Shown here: positions 8,976-16,667 of the stretch, one piece after another | Layout: every line of letters starts with the position of its first letter | How positions within the stretch are numbered: position 1 is the stretch's first letter | NCBI GenBank assembly: GCA_934393265.1 | Contig: CAKRQL010000020.1 | Coordinates: forward strand, 62,001 to 126,000 | DNA: 64,000 nucleotides | Direction: 5' to 3' | Source of the DNA: an uncultured Eubacteriales bacterium | GTDB lineage: Bacteria; Bacillota; Clostridia; Oscillospirales; CAG-272 | Made by a program: the position numbers and the translations under genes | The notes under the pieces: model-generated | Told to the model about the DNA's origin: nothing | Seen by the model: only the letters and a program-made list of their open reading frames with translations | Databases searched by the model: none

Positions 8976-10019
8976 ATGAAAGATTCTGAAAAAATAAATG
9001 ATCTTAATGTCTCCCCGGAATATATCCTTGAGGTAAAGGACTTAAAGAAGTATTTCCCCATAAAAAAAGCCTTCAAGGAGGAAAACTCCGTATATCTGAA
9101 AGCGGTTGACGGCGTGTCGTTCAACCTCCGCCCCGGTAAGACGGTCGGTATCGTCGGCGAGTCCGGATGCGGAAAGAGCACCCTCGGGCGCACGATACTC
9201 CGCCTCTATGAGCCGGACGGCGGCGAGATAATCTTTGACGGAAAACATATAGAGAGCTTGAAGGGCGAGGCACTGCGCCGTATGCGCCCGCAGTTTCAGA
9301 TGATATTCCAGGACCCGTATTCGTCGCTCTCCCCGCGTATGACGGTGGGGGATATAATAGGCGAGGCGGTGAAGCTCCATAAGATAGTCCCGCCGGACGA
9401 GTATGACGATTATATCAGCGACCTTATGCAGAAGTGCGGCCTGCGTCCGAATCACGTGGCGCGCTACCCGCATGAGTTCTCGGGAGGGCAGAGACAGCGT
9501 ATCTGTATTGTAAAGGCACTGGCTCTGAAGCCGAAGCTCGTTATATGTGACGAGCCGGTCTCGGCTCTCGACGTCTCGGTACAGGCGCAGGTTATAAACC
9601 TTCTTAAAGACCTGCAGGCAGAGCGCGGACAGGCGTATATATTCATATCGCATGACCTCTCGGTTGTTGAGCATATTTCGGACGAAGTCGGAGTCATGTA
9701 TCTCGGTACTATGGTTGAGTACGCGACAAAGGAAGACCTCTTCCGTGAGCCGCTTCATCCCTATACCCGTGCATTGTTTTCCGCCGTCCCGACGCCCGAC
9801 CCGGACGTCAAGCTGAACCGTGTGATACTGGAGGGAGACATCCCCTCGCCGGCGAACCCGCCGAAGGGGTGCAAGTTCCATACCAGATGCCGCGAGTGCA
9901 TGGACATCTGCCGTGAGGTGACGCCGGAGTTCCGTGACCTCGGCGGCGGTCATTGCGTCGCCTGCCATCTCTACGACTCATCCCCCACGGCGACAGCCCC
10001 GGAAAAAAGCAAGACGTAA
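8976..10019 (+). CDS. oppF: Oligopeptide ABC transporter ATP-binding protein OppF
   Basis: 347 residues and the last gene of the opp operon, 13 bases after oppD. Walker A is GESGCGKS (61-68), the signature is FSGGQRQRI, Walker B is LVICDEPVSALD, and the OppF-type C-terminal domain carries a CKFHTRCRECMDIC cysteine motif. It has normal family length without the insertion seen in OppD. It is the second ATPase of the heterodimer. An intrinsic terminator follows 22 bases after the stop, closing the transcript. Confidence 0.93.
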   Translation: MKDSEKINDLNVSPEYILEVKDLKKYFPIKKAFKEENSVYLKAVDGVSFNLRPGKTVGIVGESGCGKSTLGRTILRLYEPDGGEIIFDGKHIESLKGEALRRMRPQFQMIFQDPYSSLSPRMTVGDIIGEAVKLHKIVPPDEYDDYISDLMQKCGLRPNHVARYPHEFSGGQRQRICIVKALALKPKLVICDEPVSALDVSVQAQVINLLKDLQAERGQAYIFISHDLSVVEHISDEVGVMYLGTMVEYATKEDLFREPLHPYTRALFSAVPTPDPDVKLNRVILEGDIPSPANPPKGCKFHTRCRECMDICREVTPEFRDLGGGHCVACHLYDSSPTATAPEKSKT

Positions 10020-10041
10020 AGTCACACAATAATAAAATTAA

Positions 10042-10096
10042 AAGGCACAGCATACCCCGTGTATCATTTTCGGGGCGCTGTGCCTTGTATTTTTTG
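10042..10096 (+). terminator. Intrinsic terminator of the opp operon
   Basis: AAGGCACAGC (10042-10051) pairs with GCTGTGCCTT (10077-10086), with an inner CCCCG/CGGGG stem and a T-rich tail (GTATTTTTTG). Confidence 0.85.
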
Positions 10097-10170
10097 TAAA
10101 GTATAATTTACATTAATTGACCTCATCTCACGCTTATATATACCGATAGCAAGCGCGAAATGAAAGCGGT

Positions 10171-11460
10171 TCAGTCCTTTAATGCCGTAAGCGGGACTAC
10201 AAATACGCCGTCGGGTCTTATGTAGGCTGCGTTCGAGAGCCCGCATATGACGCATTTCAGTTTCGGCGCCTTTCCTCCGTTTGCAACTATATCGTCGCAT
10301 ACCCTGATAAGATTTTCAGCGCCTTCGTCTATTTTCTTTGCGCCGAGCTTTATTTCAAATGCGCACCAGTCTCCGTCCTCGAGTTCGATTACGGCGTCGA
10401 TTTCGTTGTTTTTATAATCCTGATAGTGGAAAAGCTTTGCGCCGAACGATTGTGCATATATGGCGAGGTCACGCTCTGCCATCGCCTCGAATAAAAAACC
10501 GAATGTATTAAGGTCGGATAAAAGTTTGTCGACTGTGATGTTCAGCAGCGCACAAGCCATCGCCGGGTCGGAGAAATGCCTTTTCTCCGATTGCTTTACG
10601 CGTAGCGAGGAGCGCAGGTTCGGGGAAAAAGGCGCCTGATTGTCAAGGAGAAACAGGCGGTTGAGAAATTCAAGATATTTTGCTACCGTATTCCGGCTTA
10701 TACTGTCGCCATCCTGCGCCTGCATATCCCTGAGAAGGGAAGAGTCGGACACCGTTGTGGATTCATTTCTTGCGAGAGAACGGAGGAGCAACTGCATTTT
10801 GTGCTTGTTATATTCGGCTCCGTCATCGAGCTTGCCGAGATCCTCACCGATAACGGTGTCCATATAGGCTCGCGGCATTAGATGGGCGTTCTTTTTTCCG
10901 GCGGAAATGTTTTCGGGCCAGCCCCCGCGGACGATGCAGGTCGCTATTTTTTCGAGAGGAACCTCCTCGAGGAGCTGCGCTCTGATATTGCCGCCGCACA
11001 GCTCGGAAAGGCTGACCTTGCCGGATGAGTCTCCGGACTCGTATAATGACATTGTATTCATACGGAGCCGTACAATCCTGCCTGCGCCGCTGTGCATAAT
11101 TCCTTTCGTTTTCGGCGTGGAGGAGCCGGTCAGGATAATCTGCCCCTTTTTGTGGCGCCTGTCTACCTCTGCTCTTGTCGCGTCCCATATCGACGGCACC
11201 TCCTGCCATTCGTCTATAAGGCGCGGAGTATCACCCTGCAAAATCAGAGATGGATCCAATTCGGCGAGCTGCCTGTTTGAAAAGTTGTTCGCAGGGTCAC
11301 CGACTAAAAACTCACTTTTTGAGTGAAATGCGGATGTCCATGTCTTTCCGCACCATTTAGGTCCCTCTATACAGACAGCACCGCTCACCTGTAAATAGGT
11401 TTCGATGGATTTGTCGATAATTCTTCGTCTGTACTCTTTTTTATCTCTCAATATCCCCAT
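10171..11460 (-). CDS. ATP-binding protein, AAA_14 plus DUF4143
   Basis: 429 residues. The N-terminal AAA+ domain has Walker A GPKWCGKT (33-40) and a Walker B-like RLIDEWQ, followed by ILTGSSTP as sensor 1. The C-terminal DUF4143 part (from about residue 210) has the PD-(D/E)XK-like features of the family (EIDAVIELEDGDWCAFEIKLG). These ATPases are widespread in anaerobes and often lie in accessory regions; their cellular job is unknown. The start is well supported: CGGAGGTGCGCT precedes the ATG, and a strong promoter with six upstream direct repeats lies just before it. It stands alone on the minus strand, convergent with opp. Confidence 0.88.
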   Translation of the reverse strand: MGILRDKKEYRRRIIDKSIETYLQVSGAVCIEGPKWCGKTWTSAFHSKSEFLVGDPANNFSNRQLAELDPSLILQGDTPRLIDEWQEVPSIWDATRAEVDRRHKKGQIILTGSSTPKTKGIMHSGAGRIVRLRMNTMSLYESGDSSGKVSLSELCGGNIRAQLLEEVPLEKIATCIVRGGWPENISAGKKNAHLMPRAYMDTVIGEDLGKLDDGAEYNKHKMQLLLRSLARNESTTVSDSSLLRDMQAQDGDSISRNTVAKYLEFLNRLFLLDNQAPFSPNLRSSLRVKQSEKRHFSDPAMACALLNITVDKLLSDLNTFGFLFEAMAERDLAIYAQSFGAKLFHYQDYKNNEIDAVIELEDGDWCAFEIKLGAKKIDEGAENLIRVCDDIVANGGKAPKLKCVICGLSNAAYIRPDGVFVVPLTALKD

Positions 11461-11480
11461 AGCGCACCTCCGCTTTTTCT

Positions 11481-11510
11481 ATTATAATAGCAGATTGAGC
11501 AGTTTTTGTC
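11481..11510 (-). promoter_or_regulatory. SigA-type promoter of the DUF4143 ATPase gene
   Basis: On the minus strand, TTGACA is followed by 17 bases and TATTAT (with TATAAT overlapping three bases on), then the RBS and ATG about 30 bases later. The -35 box lies inside the first unit of the 23-bp repeat array, so a protein bound to the repeats would compete with RNA polymerase. Confidence 0.75.
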
Positions 11511-11633
11511 AATATGATTGAGCAATATTTTGAGTTTTGAATGAGCAACTTTTTGAGTTTTGAATGAGCAATATTTTGAGTTTTGAATGAGCAGTTTTTC
11601 AAATTTTGAGTGAGCAATATTTTTTCGCAGGCG
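11496..11633. repeat. Six direct repeats with exact 23-bp period upstream of the ATPase gene
   Basis: TGAGCA occurs at 11496, 11519, 11542, 11565, 11588 and 11611, always 23 bases apart. The full units read like TGAGCAATATTTTGAGTTTTGAA on the plus strand. The outer units are degenerate, the middle ones nearly identical. The period of 23 is not a multiple of three, so the peptides that could be read through it are meaningless. The array runs into the promoter core, which suggests a cooperative operator (iteron-like). Confidence 0.85.
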
Positions 11634-11645
11634 GCTTGCTCCCGT

Positions 11646-11726
11646 CGGTAGGGAGCTTTGCAAAAAAACAAGGCGACTGTCGTCGCCTTAGCTTTGGTGG
11701 TCGGAGTGACTGGATTCGAACCAGCG
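11646..11726. repeat. Duplicated tRNA-Pro 3' end plus terminator, copy 1
   Basis: 81 bases repeated at 11882-11962 with a single C/T difference (offset 236). The repeat holds the T-arm and 3' acceptor strand of tRNA-Pro followed by its terminator hairpin. In this copy the rest of the tRNA is missing: beyond 11726 the sequence is unrelated and no matching 5' acceptor strand is found, so this is a tRNA remnant rather than a gene. The 155 bases between the copies hold no recognisable gene. Confidence 0.85.
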
Positions 11727-11899
11727 CTTGCCCTCCACCGTCGCATGGTCGCGGCACGCGCTCGCCGGCTCGCTTCTGCCGCTCCCTGCTTTGGGCGGTT
11801 TCGGCTTCACCAAAACGCTCCCCCGGAGCCTTTTGGCAAAGCCTACCCTTGGTCCCGTTGGTTCGGTCCGCAAGAGACCGACGGTAGGGAGCTTTGCAA

Positions 11900-11927
11900 A
11901 AAAATAAGGCGACTGTCGTCGCCTTAG
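11900..11927 (-). terminator. Terminator of tRNA-Pro
   Basis: On the minus strand AAGGCGAC-GACA-GTCGCCTT is followed by ATTTTTTT. The same structure is present in the duplicated copy at 11664-11691. Confidence 0.8.
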
Positions 11928-11933
11928 CTTTGG

Positions 11934-12010
11934 TGGTCGGAGTGACTGGATTCGAACCAGCGGCCTCTTGGTCCCGAACCAAGCGCTCTACCAAACTGAG
12001 CCACACCCCG
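11934..12010 (-). tRNA. tRNA-Pro, anticodon CGG
   Basis: 77 bases with encoded CCA. The acceptor CGGGGTG pairs with CACTCCG (one G-U). The anticodon stem CTTGG/CCAAG encloses TTCGGGA, giving anticodon CGG. The T-arm is GCTGG-TTCGAAT-CCAGT. It has its own promoter upstream and a terminator downstream; its 3' end is duplicated 236 bases away. Confidence 0.93.
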
Positions 12011-12073
12011 ATTGCTATATTATACAATGCTACGAGAAACGCGAACACTGCCGCCTTTATCCCGAACATTAGC

Positions 12074-12102
12074 ATTATAGCACAAGGCTTTCGTTTTGTC
12101 AA
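12074..12102 (-). promoter_or_regulatory. Promoter of tRNA-Pro
   Basis: Perfect consensus on the minus strand: TTGACA (12102-12097), 17-base spacer, TATAAT (12079-12074). Confidence 0.8.
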
Positions 12103-12513
12103 TCTCTACCGCAAAAAATCTTCCCGTTTTTTTGCAATGAAATTCCAGACACCGCTCGCCACCGCTTTTTTGTCAAACCATACATATTTTTCTCTGTGCA
12201 TGAATATAAGAGACGGTAGGACTTTATTGACTTCAAAGGAAAATCTGCACTGTTAGACCATGATTTCGGAAAAAATCAAAGCCGAAAAAAACAAGATAAC
12301 AAAAAAATAAATTTCAGCGATTTACACAAAAATTGGGTGAACGGTGTTTATAAATACGAGCCGGGGAATTTACGATTTTAGATGTATGTTTTATTTTTTT
12401 CTCAATATATTGATTAGCGCGGCGGGAATCTCTGTATGTTGTTTATAAATTTTGCTAATGCGTAATGGTGATTTTGCACAAAAATCCCCTATAAAAACGA
12501 CAGCTCTGCCAAT
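12103..12513. other. AT-rich intergenic region, no gene seen
   Basis: About 410 bases between the divergent tRNA promoter and the promoter of the surface protein. No supported reading frame. The 11-mer TGTTTATAAAT occurs twice (near 12349 and 12439), which could be a binding site, but nothing else is recognisable. Confidence 0.5.
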
Positions 12514-12542
12514 TTGACAAATCCGTTTCACGCGCATATAAT
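12514..12542 (+). promoter_or_regulatory. Promoter of the beta-helix surface protein gene
   Basis: TTGACA (12514-12519), 17-base spacer, TATAAT (12537-12542), a perfect consensus. Transcription should start near 12549, leaving a leader of about 170 bases. Confidence 0.78.
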
Positions 12543-12548
12543 ATGGGC

Positions 12549-12720
12549 ATCCTTACGGAGTACCGTCCTATTATTAGGATAGAAAACAGTCGTGGCGGCA
12601 TATGTCCCCCTTGTCAACCCGGCTGTGACGGTGCTTCGGGCGGTGCGCGGCGAAAGCCGCGTTTCATTTTGTATGATAAATTTTATCTGATAAAGTATCT
12701 TGAAGTGTGGAGGTTATTTT
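12549..12720 (+). promoter_or_regulatory. Long structured leader of the surface protein mRNA
   Basis: The leader holds a GC-rich hairpin with a GAAA tetraloop (CGCGGC 12646-12651, GCCGCG 12656-12661) followed by TTTCATTTT, which could act as an attenuator or stabilising structure. I do not recognise a known riboswitch class in it. Confidence 0.4.
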
Positions 12721-15700
12721 ATGAGAAACACCAAAAGAATAATGTGGCTTATCGTCGTTACGGCGATAGTCTGCGCGCTCACTCTTGCAGTCGCCCTGCC
12801 CGCGAGTGCTAATGAGAACGCGAATGTCGCGAAAATCGGTGACACCGAGTATGCGACCCTCGATGCGGCATCCAAGGCTGCAAAGACGGGCGATACTATC
12901 ACACTGCTAAGGGATGTGGATCTCGGAACCAATTCTGCGAGATTCTACAACCCGAGCGTTTCGAGCTGCCATGACCTTACTTTCGACCTTAATGGTCATA
13001 CGATTACATCGGCAGCTGCGACTGATGGTACGGTTATCGTTGCAAGGGTTGGACTGGTAATCAAGAACGGCACAATCGTGAATACGAATACCGCTGCTAC
13101 GACAGCTGCGGTTTATGTGACCAACAAAGGTACAACTACGCTTGAGAATATAACCCTGAAGTCAACCGGCGACGGAGTGCATGTCTGCAAGCTGACGAGT
13201 GCTGCCGTAGTAGTTGTTAATGTTAACGATGGCACTACTGTTAATGCCGGTAAAAATGGCATATATATCATGGCACCGGGCGGAACAAAATCAAAGATCC
13301 CGCAGATAACGCTGAATGTCAACGGTGGCACGATCACCGGTGCAGAAACAGAGACAGAGACCGGAATAAAGGCGGCGGGACCAGGTAGCAGCGCGTACGG
13401 TATAGTCGGTGTTAATATCACGGGCGGTACGATCAGCGGAGTAAAGGTTATTACCGACAACGCAAATCGAATGGTAAATCTCAATGTCACCGGCGGAACA
13501 ATAGACGGCGATCTGGTCGGAGTTGGCGATAACAATATTGCAATTTCCGGTGGTACATTCAATGGCAATCTGACAGAGACAGGCGATAGCAATAACGCAA
13601 TCACCATCTCCGGCGGTACTTTCAGCAGCGAGGTAAAACCGGAATGGTGCGCCAAGGACTTCGCTGTTAAAGCGAATGACGACGGTACATACAGCGTTAA
13701 GACAATCTATGTCGCTAAAACAGGCGATAACAGGTATGAAAGCCTTGCGGCGGCAATTAGCGCAGCGAGCAACGGTGCTACCGTAGAGCTTCTTACGGAA
13801 ACCACCGAGGATGTAGTGATAGACAAGAATATCACTCTTGATCTCGGCGGATTCACACTTACCGGAAACGGCGTGACAGGTAAGGCTACACTTACCATAG
13901 CAGAAGGTGCAACCGCGACCGTCAGGAACGGCAGCATCAAGGGCACGGCAAATTCTTACTATACCATTCTGAACAACGGTACGGCGACCTTTGATGGGCT
14001 CACCGCTACTGCCGGAAATAATGGCTCTTCAATGATTGACAACCACGGCACGCTGACGATAAACAGCGGCAGCTACACCGGCGGTCTCGATACGGTTAAG
14101 AATGAGCCGTCGGCAATGCTGACTATAAGCGGCGGTACGTTCACGTTGAGCAAAGGCACTTCCCGCTTTACCGGCGTTGTGTTCAACTACGGTACACTTG
14201 AGATCACCGGCGGTGAGTTCATTCAGAGCGACACGGGCGCTCCCTATGGGTATGCGCAGGTTATTCACACCGACAAGGACGGGAGCGTGGCACCGTCGAC
14301 GGTAATTAAAGGCGGTACATTCAAAAATCTGTGTACCAGGAGCGCGGCTTGGACAGTTCGCGCAACAAACGCGGCTGCAGGAGCGACAAAGGTTTCCGGC
14401 GGTACATTCAATAAGTCTGTCGGATGCTACTACTTTGCCGACGGCTCCGTTCTGGCGAAGAATTCTGACGGAACCTACGGTGTCAGGGAAGGACAGTATG
14501 TTGCCTCAATAGGTATGACAGGATATGAATCTCTCGCCGACGCGATAGCTGCGGCAGAGGATGACGATACTATAACCCTCTTGAAGGACATCTATGAAAA
14601 TGTTACCATAGAAGCGGGACAGCAGATTACCCTTGATCTTAAAGGTAAGACCCTCAACGGCGGAACAGGAACCGCAGTTGCGACGATAACAAACCACGGC
14701 ACGCTCACCATAAATGACAGCGTGGGTGGCGGACGCGTGATGCGCAACGACTCCGGAATTGTCGGCGAGACCTCGTATTATGTAATCGACAACTGCGGTG
14801 GCACTCTCACAATAGAGAGCGGTTCCATCTACAATAACTCCGGTTACAAGAAAACAAATCCGAGCGGATCTATGGTAGGTTCGTCGCTTATCCGCAACGG
14901 CGGTTCTGATGACATGTCTTACCTTTACATAAAGGGCGGCAGTATTACTCAGAAGAATTTCATTGCTGTTAAGAATGACCCTAACGGTATCCTCACGGTT
15001 ACCGGCGGCGAGATTTCTTCCAATCACTCCGCTGTACAGAACTGGTTCAAGGCAACTATAACGGGCGGTAAGATCACAGGTCAGCTCTGGACTGATTCGT
15101 ATGTAGAGGGCGAGTCTGTCGGCGAGACAACAATAGGCGGAAACGCTGAATTTAACGGCGAGATCGTTATAGATATAACTGGTAATATCGCTCCTGCTCT
15201 CAGGATCACCGGAGGTACTCTCAATATCACAAATATGAGTATCACGACTGCTGCCGCGGCTGCTGGCGCGAAGCCTGCGGTCTCCGGCGGTGTGTTCAAC
15301 ATTGAGGTTAAGAAGGAATGGTGCGTTGAGGGCTTCGCTCCGAAAGCACTTGCGGGCGGCACATACGGCGTTGAGCAGCTTGTGAAGCTCGAAGCCACCG
15401 AGGGCGTCCTCGGTGAGAGCGTCAAGTTCTACATTCTCACGAACAGGTACGTCGGCCTCAAGTTCCGCGTAAGAATTACTCTCAACGGCGAAGAGGTTAT
15501 CTACAACGGCGTTGATTATGAAAAGAATGGCACAGAATACTACGCATATATTCTTGACCTTCCTCCGCAGTACCTTGACGCGGACCTTAAGATAGAGCTC
15601 ATCAACAACAGCGGCGAAGCTATTCAGACCGTAAATTACAGCTTCCTTAAGTACTGTGAGGAGGTTCTTAAAGCGGACGCAAATGCAAAGCAGCTTGTGG

Positions 15701-16227
15701 CTGACCTTCTTTGGTACAGCGTTGCGGCAAAGAACAAGTGCGGACTTGAATCCACAACCCTTACTGCAAAGCTTGGCAAGCTCGGACTTACACAGAGCAC
15801 CGGTGCGATCAAGGCAACCGTAACGAAGTCTCACACTAAGACCGGGGAAGAGTCGTATATATCCGGCGCGACGCTCTACCACGACAGTATGAACAGGATA
15901 ATTATCCTTGTTGACAGCGGTTTGTATGAGAACACCATCGGAAATCACACCTACACATATAAGAAGGGCAACGGTACGGCAAAGGATCTTGTAAAGATCG
16001 GTGAGCTCGTGACCGACGGACCTACGTATGTAATGCTCGCTACCGAGGGCATATACGCAAATGAGTTCGACACCGCATATACCATAGAGGTAACCTTTAA
16101 CGGCGAAGTTGTTGAAACTCTCGTCTACTCTGTAAATAACTACTGCGAGACAAAGGCAGCGGAAAACGAGCTTGCAAAGGCACTCTACTATTACGGTGTG
16201 TCGGCTGCAGCCTACAAGCATTCATGA
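12721..16227 (+). CDS. Large secreted beta-helix surface protein
   Basis: 1168 residues from the ATG at 12721, chosen because GGAGG at 12709-12713 lies 7 bases before it; an in-frame TTG at 12700 lacks a site. A signal peptide ends near ALPASA. The body consists of three similar modules, each opening with a motif like GYESLADAIAAAEDDDTITLL (around residues 37, 340 and 595) and continuing into repeats rich in GGT, TITGG and ISGGTF, the pattern of a right-handed parallel beta-helix. The last 270 residues form two beta-rich domains, each ending in a short helical segment (SFLKYCEEVLKADANAKQL; YCETKAAENELAKALYYYG). No LPXTG or other known sorting signal is visible. A polysaccharide-binding or adhesin role is plausible but inferred. 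A 46-codon gene follows 14 bases later. Confidence 0.8.
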   Translation: MRNTKRIMWLIVVTAIVCALTLAVALPASANENANVAKIGDTEYATLDAASKAAKTGDTITLLRDVDLGTNSARFYNPSVSSCHDLTFDLNGHTITSAAATDGTVIVARVGLVIKNGTIVNTNTAATTAAVYVTNKGTTTLENITLKSTGDGVHVCKLTSAAVVVVNVNDGTTVNAGKNGIYIMAPGGTKSKIPQITLNVNGGTITGAETETETGIKAAGPGSSAYGIVGVNITGGTISGVKVITDNANRMVNLNVTGGTIDGDLVGVGDNNIAISGGTFNGNLTETGDSNNAITISGGTFSSEVKPEWCAKDFAVKANDDGTYSVKTIYVAKTGDNRYESLAAAISAASNGATVELLTETTEDVVIDKNITLDLGGFTLTGNGVTGKATLTIAEGATATVRNGSIKGTANSYYTILNNGTATFDGLTATAGNNGSSMIDNHGTLTINSGSYTGGLDTVKNEPSAMLTISGGTFTLSKGTSRFTGVVFNYGTLEITGGEFIQSDTGAPYGYAQVIHTDKDGSVAPSTVIKGGTFKNLCTRSAAWTVRATNAAAGATKVSGGTFNKSVGCYYFADGSVLAKNSDGTYGVREGQYVASIGMTGYESLADAIAAAEDDDTITLLKDIYENVTIEAGQQITLDLKGKTLNGGTGTAVATITNHGTLTINDSVGGGRVMRNDSGIVGETSYYVIDNCGGTLTIESGSIYNNSGYKKTNPSGSMVGSSLIRNGGSDDMSYLYIKGGSITQKNFIAVKNDPNGILTVTGGEISSNHSAVQNWFKATITGGKITGQLWTDSYVEGESVGETTIGGNAEFNGEIVIDITGNIAPALRITGGTLNITNMSITTAAAAAGAKPAVSGGVFNIEVKKEWCVEGFAPKALAGGTYGVEQLVKLEATEGVLGESVKFYILTNRYVGLKFRVRITLNGEEVIYNGVDYEKNGTEYYAYILDLPPQYLDADLKIELINNSGEAIQTVNYSFLKYCEEVLKADANAKQLVADLLWYSVAAKNKCGLESTTLTAKLGKLGLTQSTGAIKATVTKSHTKTGEESYISGATLYHDSMNRIIILVDSGLYENTIGNHTYTYKKGNGTAKDLVKIGELVTDGPTYVMLATEGIYANEFDTAYTIEVTFNGEVVETLVYSVNNYCETKAAENELAKALYYYGVSAAAYKHS

Positions 16228-16241
16228 CAGGAGGGAATAGC

Positions 16242-16382
16242 ATGAAAGAAGTCATGAAAGAAAAATACACGGCTCCCGAGGCAGAGGTGATAAGCCTCAC
16301 CGAGAGCGACATAATTTCCACATCTGTTGGAAACAACGCAAAGGGATTTGCCGACCCCGACTTTGACCCGCTCAACTGGTAA
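16242..16382 (+). CDS. 46-residue acidic peptide of unknown function
   Basis: Starts at ATG 16242 with AGGAGGG (16229-16235), one of the best ribosome sites in the window, 14 bases after the surface protein stop. Reading: a charged start (MKEVMKEKY), then TAPEAEVISLTESDIIST, then SVGNNAKGFADPDFDPLNW and stop. There is no signal peptide, no membrane helix and no cysteine. Short proteins with a Y-x-APE-x-EV-I...D-I-x-TS layout are, from memory, frequent in gut Clostridia and remain hypothetical. The N-terminal leader-like half and the Gly/Asn/Asp-rich tail resemble the layout of a processed peptide precursor, but no maturation enzyme is nearby. Function unknown. Confidence 0.72.
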   Translation: MKEVMKEKYTAPEAEVISLTESDIISTSVGNNAKGFADPDFDPLNW

Positions 16383-16531
16383 GTAAGGCTCGGACGGCAC
16401 TGTCACCCGGATGCAGACCATAGAGCCGCCCGCTTGCGGGCGGCAGTGGTGCCCGGCGCGCCGGAACGGTTATATTTGCCTTTCGGCGAGGACAGAAAAT
16501 CCCCAAACATGAAAAAATCCCTAAGCACAGG

Positions 16532-16562
16532 AAAAATCCCCCGGACTTTCCGGGGGATTTTT
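16532..16562. terminator. Bidirectional intrinsic terminator
   Basis: AAAAATCCCCCGGA (16532-16545) and TCCGGGGGATTTTT (16549-16562) form a 14-bp stem with a 3-base loop. It ends the surface protein/peptide transcript. A further GC hairpin without T-tract (CCGCCCGC-TTGC-GGGCGG) lies near 16428-16443. Confidence 0.85.
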
Positions 16563-16605
16563 ATTGTACTGCGCGGGACGCTGTGAAATACGACTTATTT
16601 AACTT

Positions 16606-16653
16606 AGTCAAGTACGATTTGCCTAATCGTAAATGACCAAATCGTACTTGACT
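16606..16653. repeat. Perfect 16-bp inverted repeat
   Basis: AGTCAAGTACGATTTG (16606-16621) and CAAATCGTACTTGACT (16638-16653) are exact reverse complements around a 16-base loop, followed on the plus strand by GTTTTTG. It lies 14 bases beyond the stop of the HTH gene. It may be a terminator or a protein binding site. Confidence 0.8.
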
Positions 16654-16667
16654 GTTTTTGTCCTGTT

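Noticed and set aside
7541..9193. 550-codon open frame on the minus strand opposite oppC/oppD
   Set aside because: It is the shadow of strongly supported ABC transporter genes with clear Walker motifs; it has no ribosome site or family features. The same holds for other long antisense frames, for example 14506-16221, 45923-47002 and 46987-48852.
11496..11633. CRISPR array
   Set aside because: The 23-bp units are contiguous; there are no unique spacers and no cas genes.
11441..11746. Minus-strand frame through the 23-bp repeats encoding repetitive peptide
   Set aside because: The period is not a multiple of three, so each repeat would be read in another frame, and the frame runs into tRNA-derived sequence.
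11646..12102. Small proteins with GSNPVTPTTKA-like ends
   Set aside because: These frames are read through the tRNA-Pro gene and its duplicate; such translated tRNA tails are a common annotation artefact.
12543..12812. 89-codon frame in the leader of the surface protein
   Set aside because: It starts at the transcription start without a ribosome site and overlaps the real gene start in another frame.
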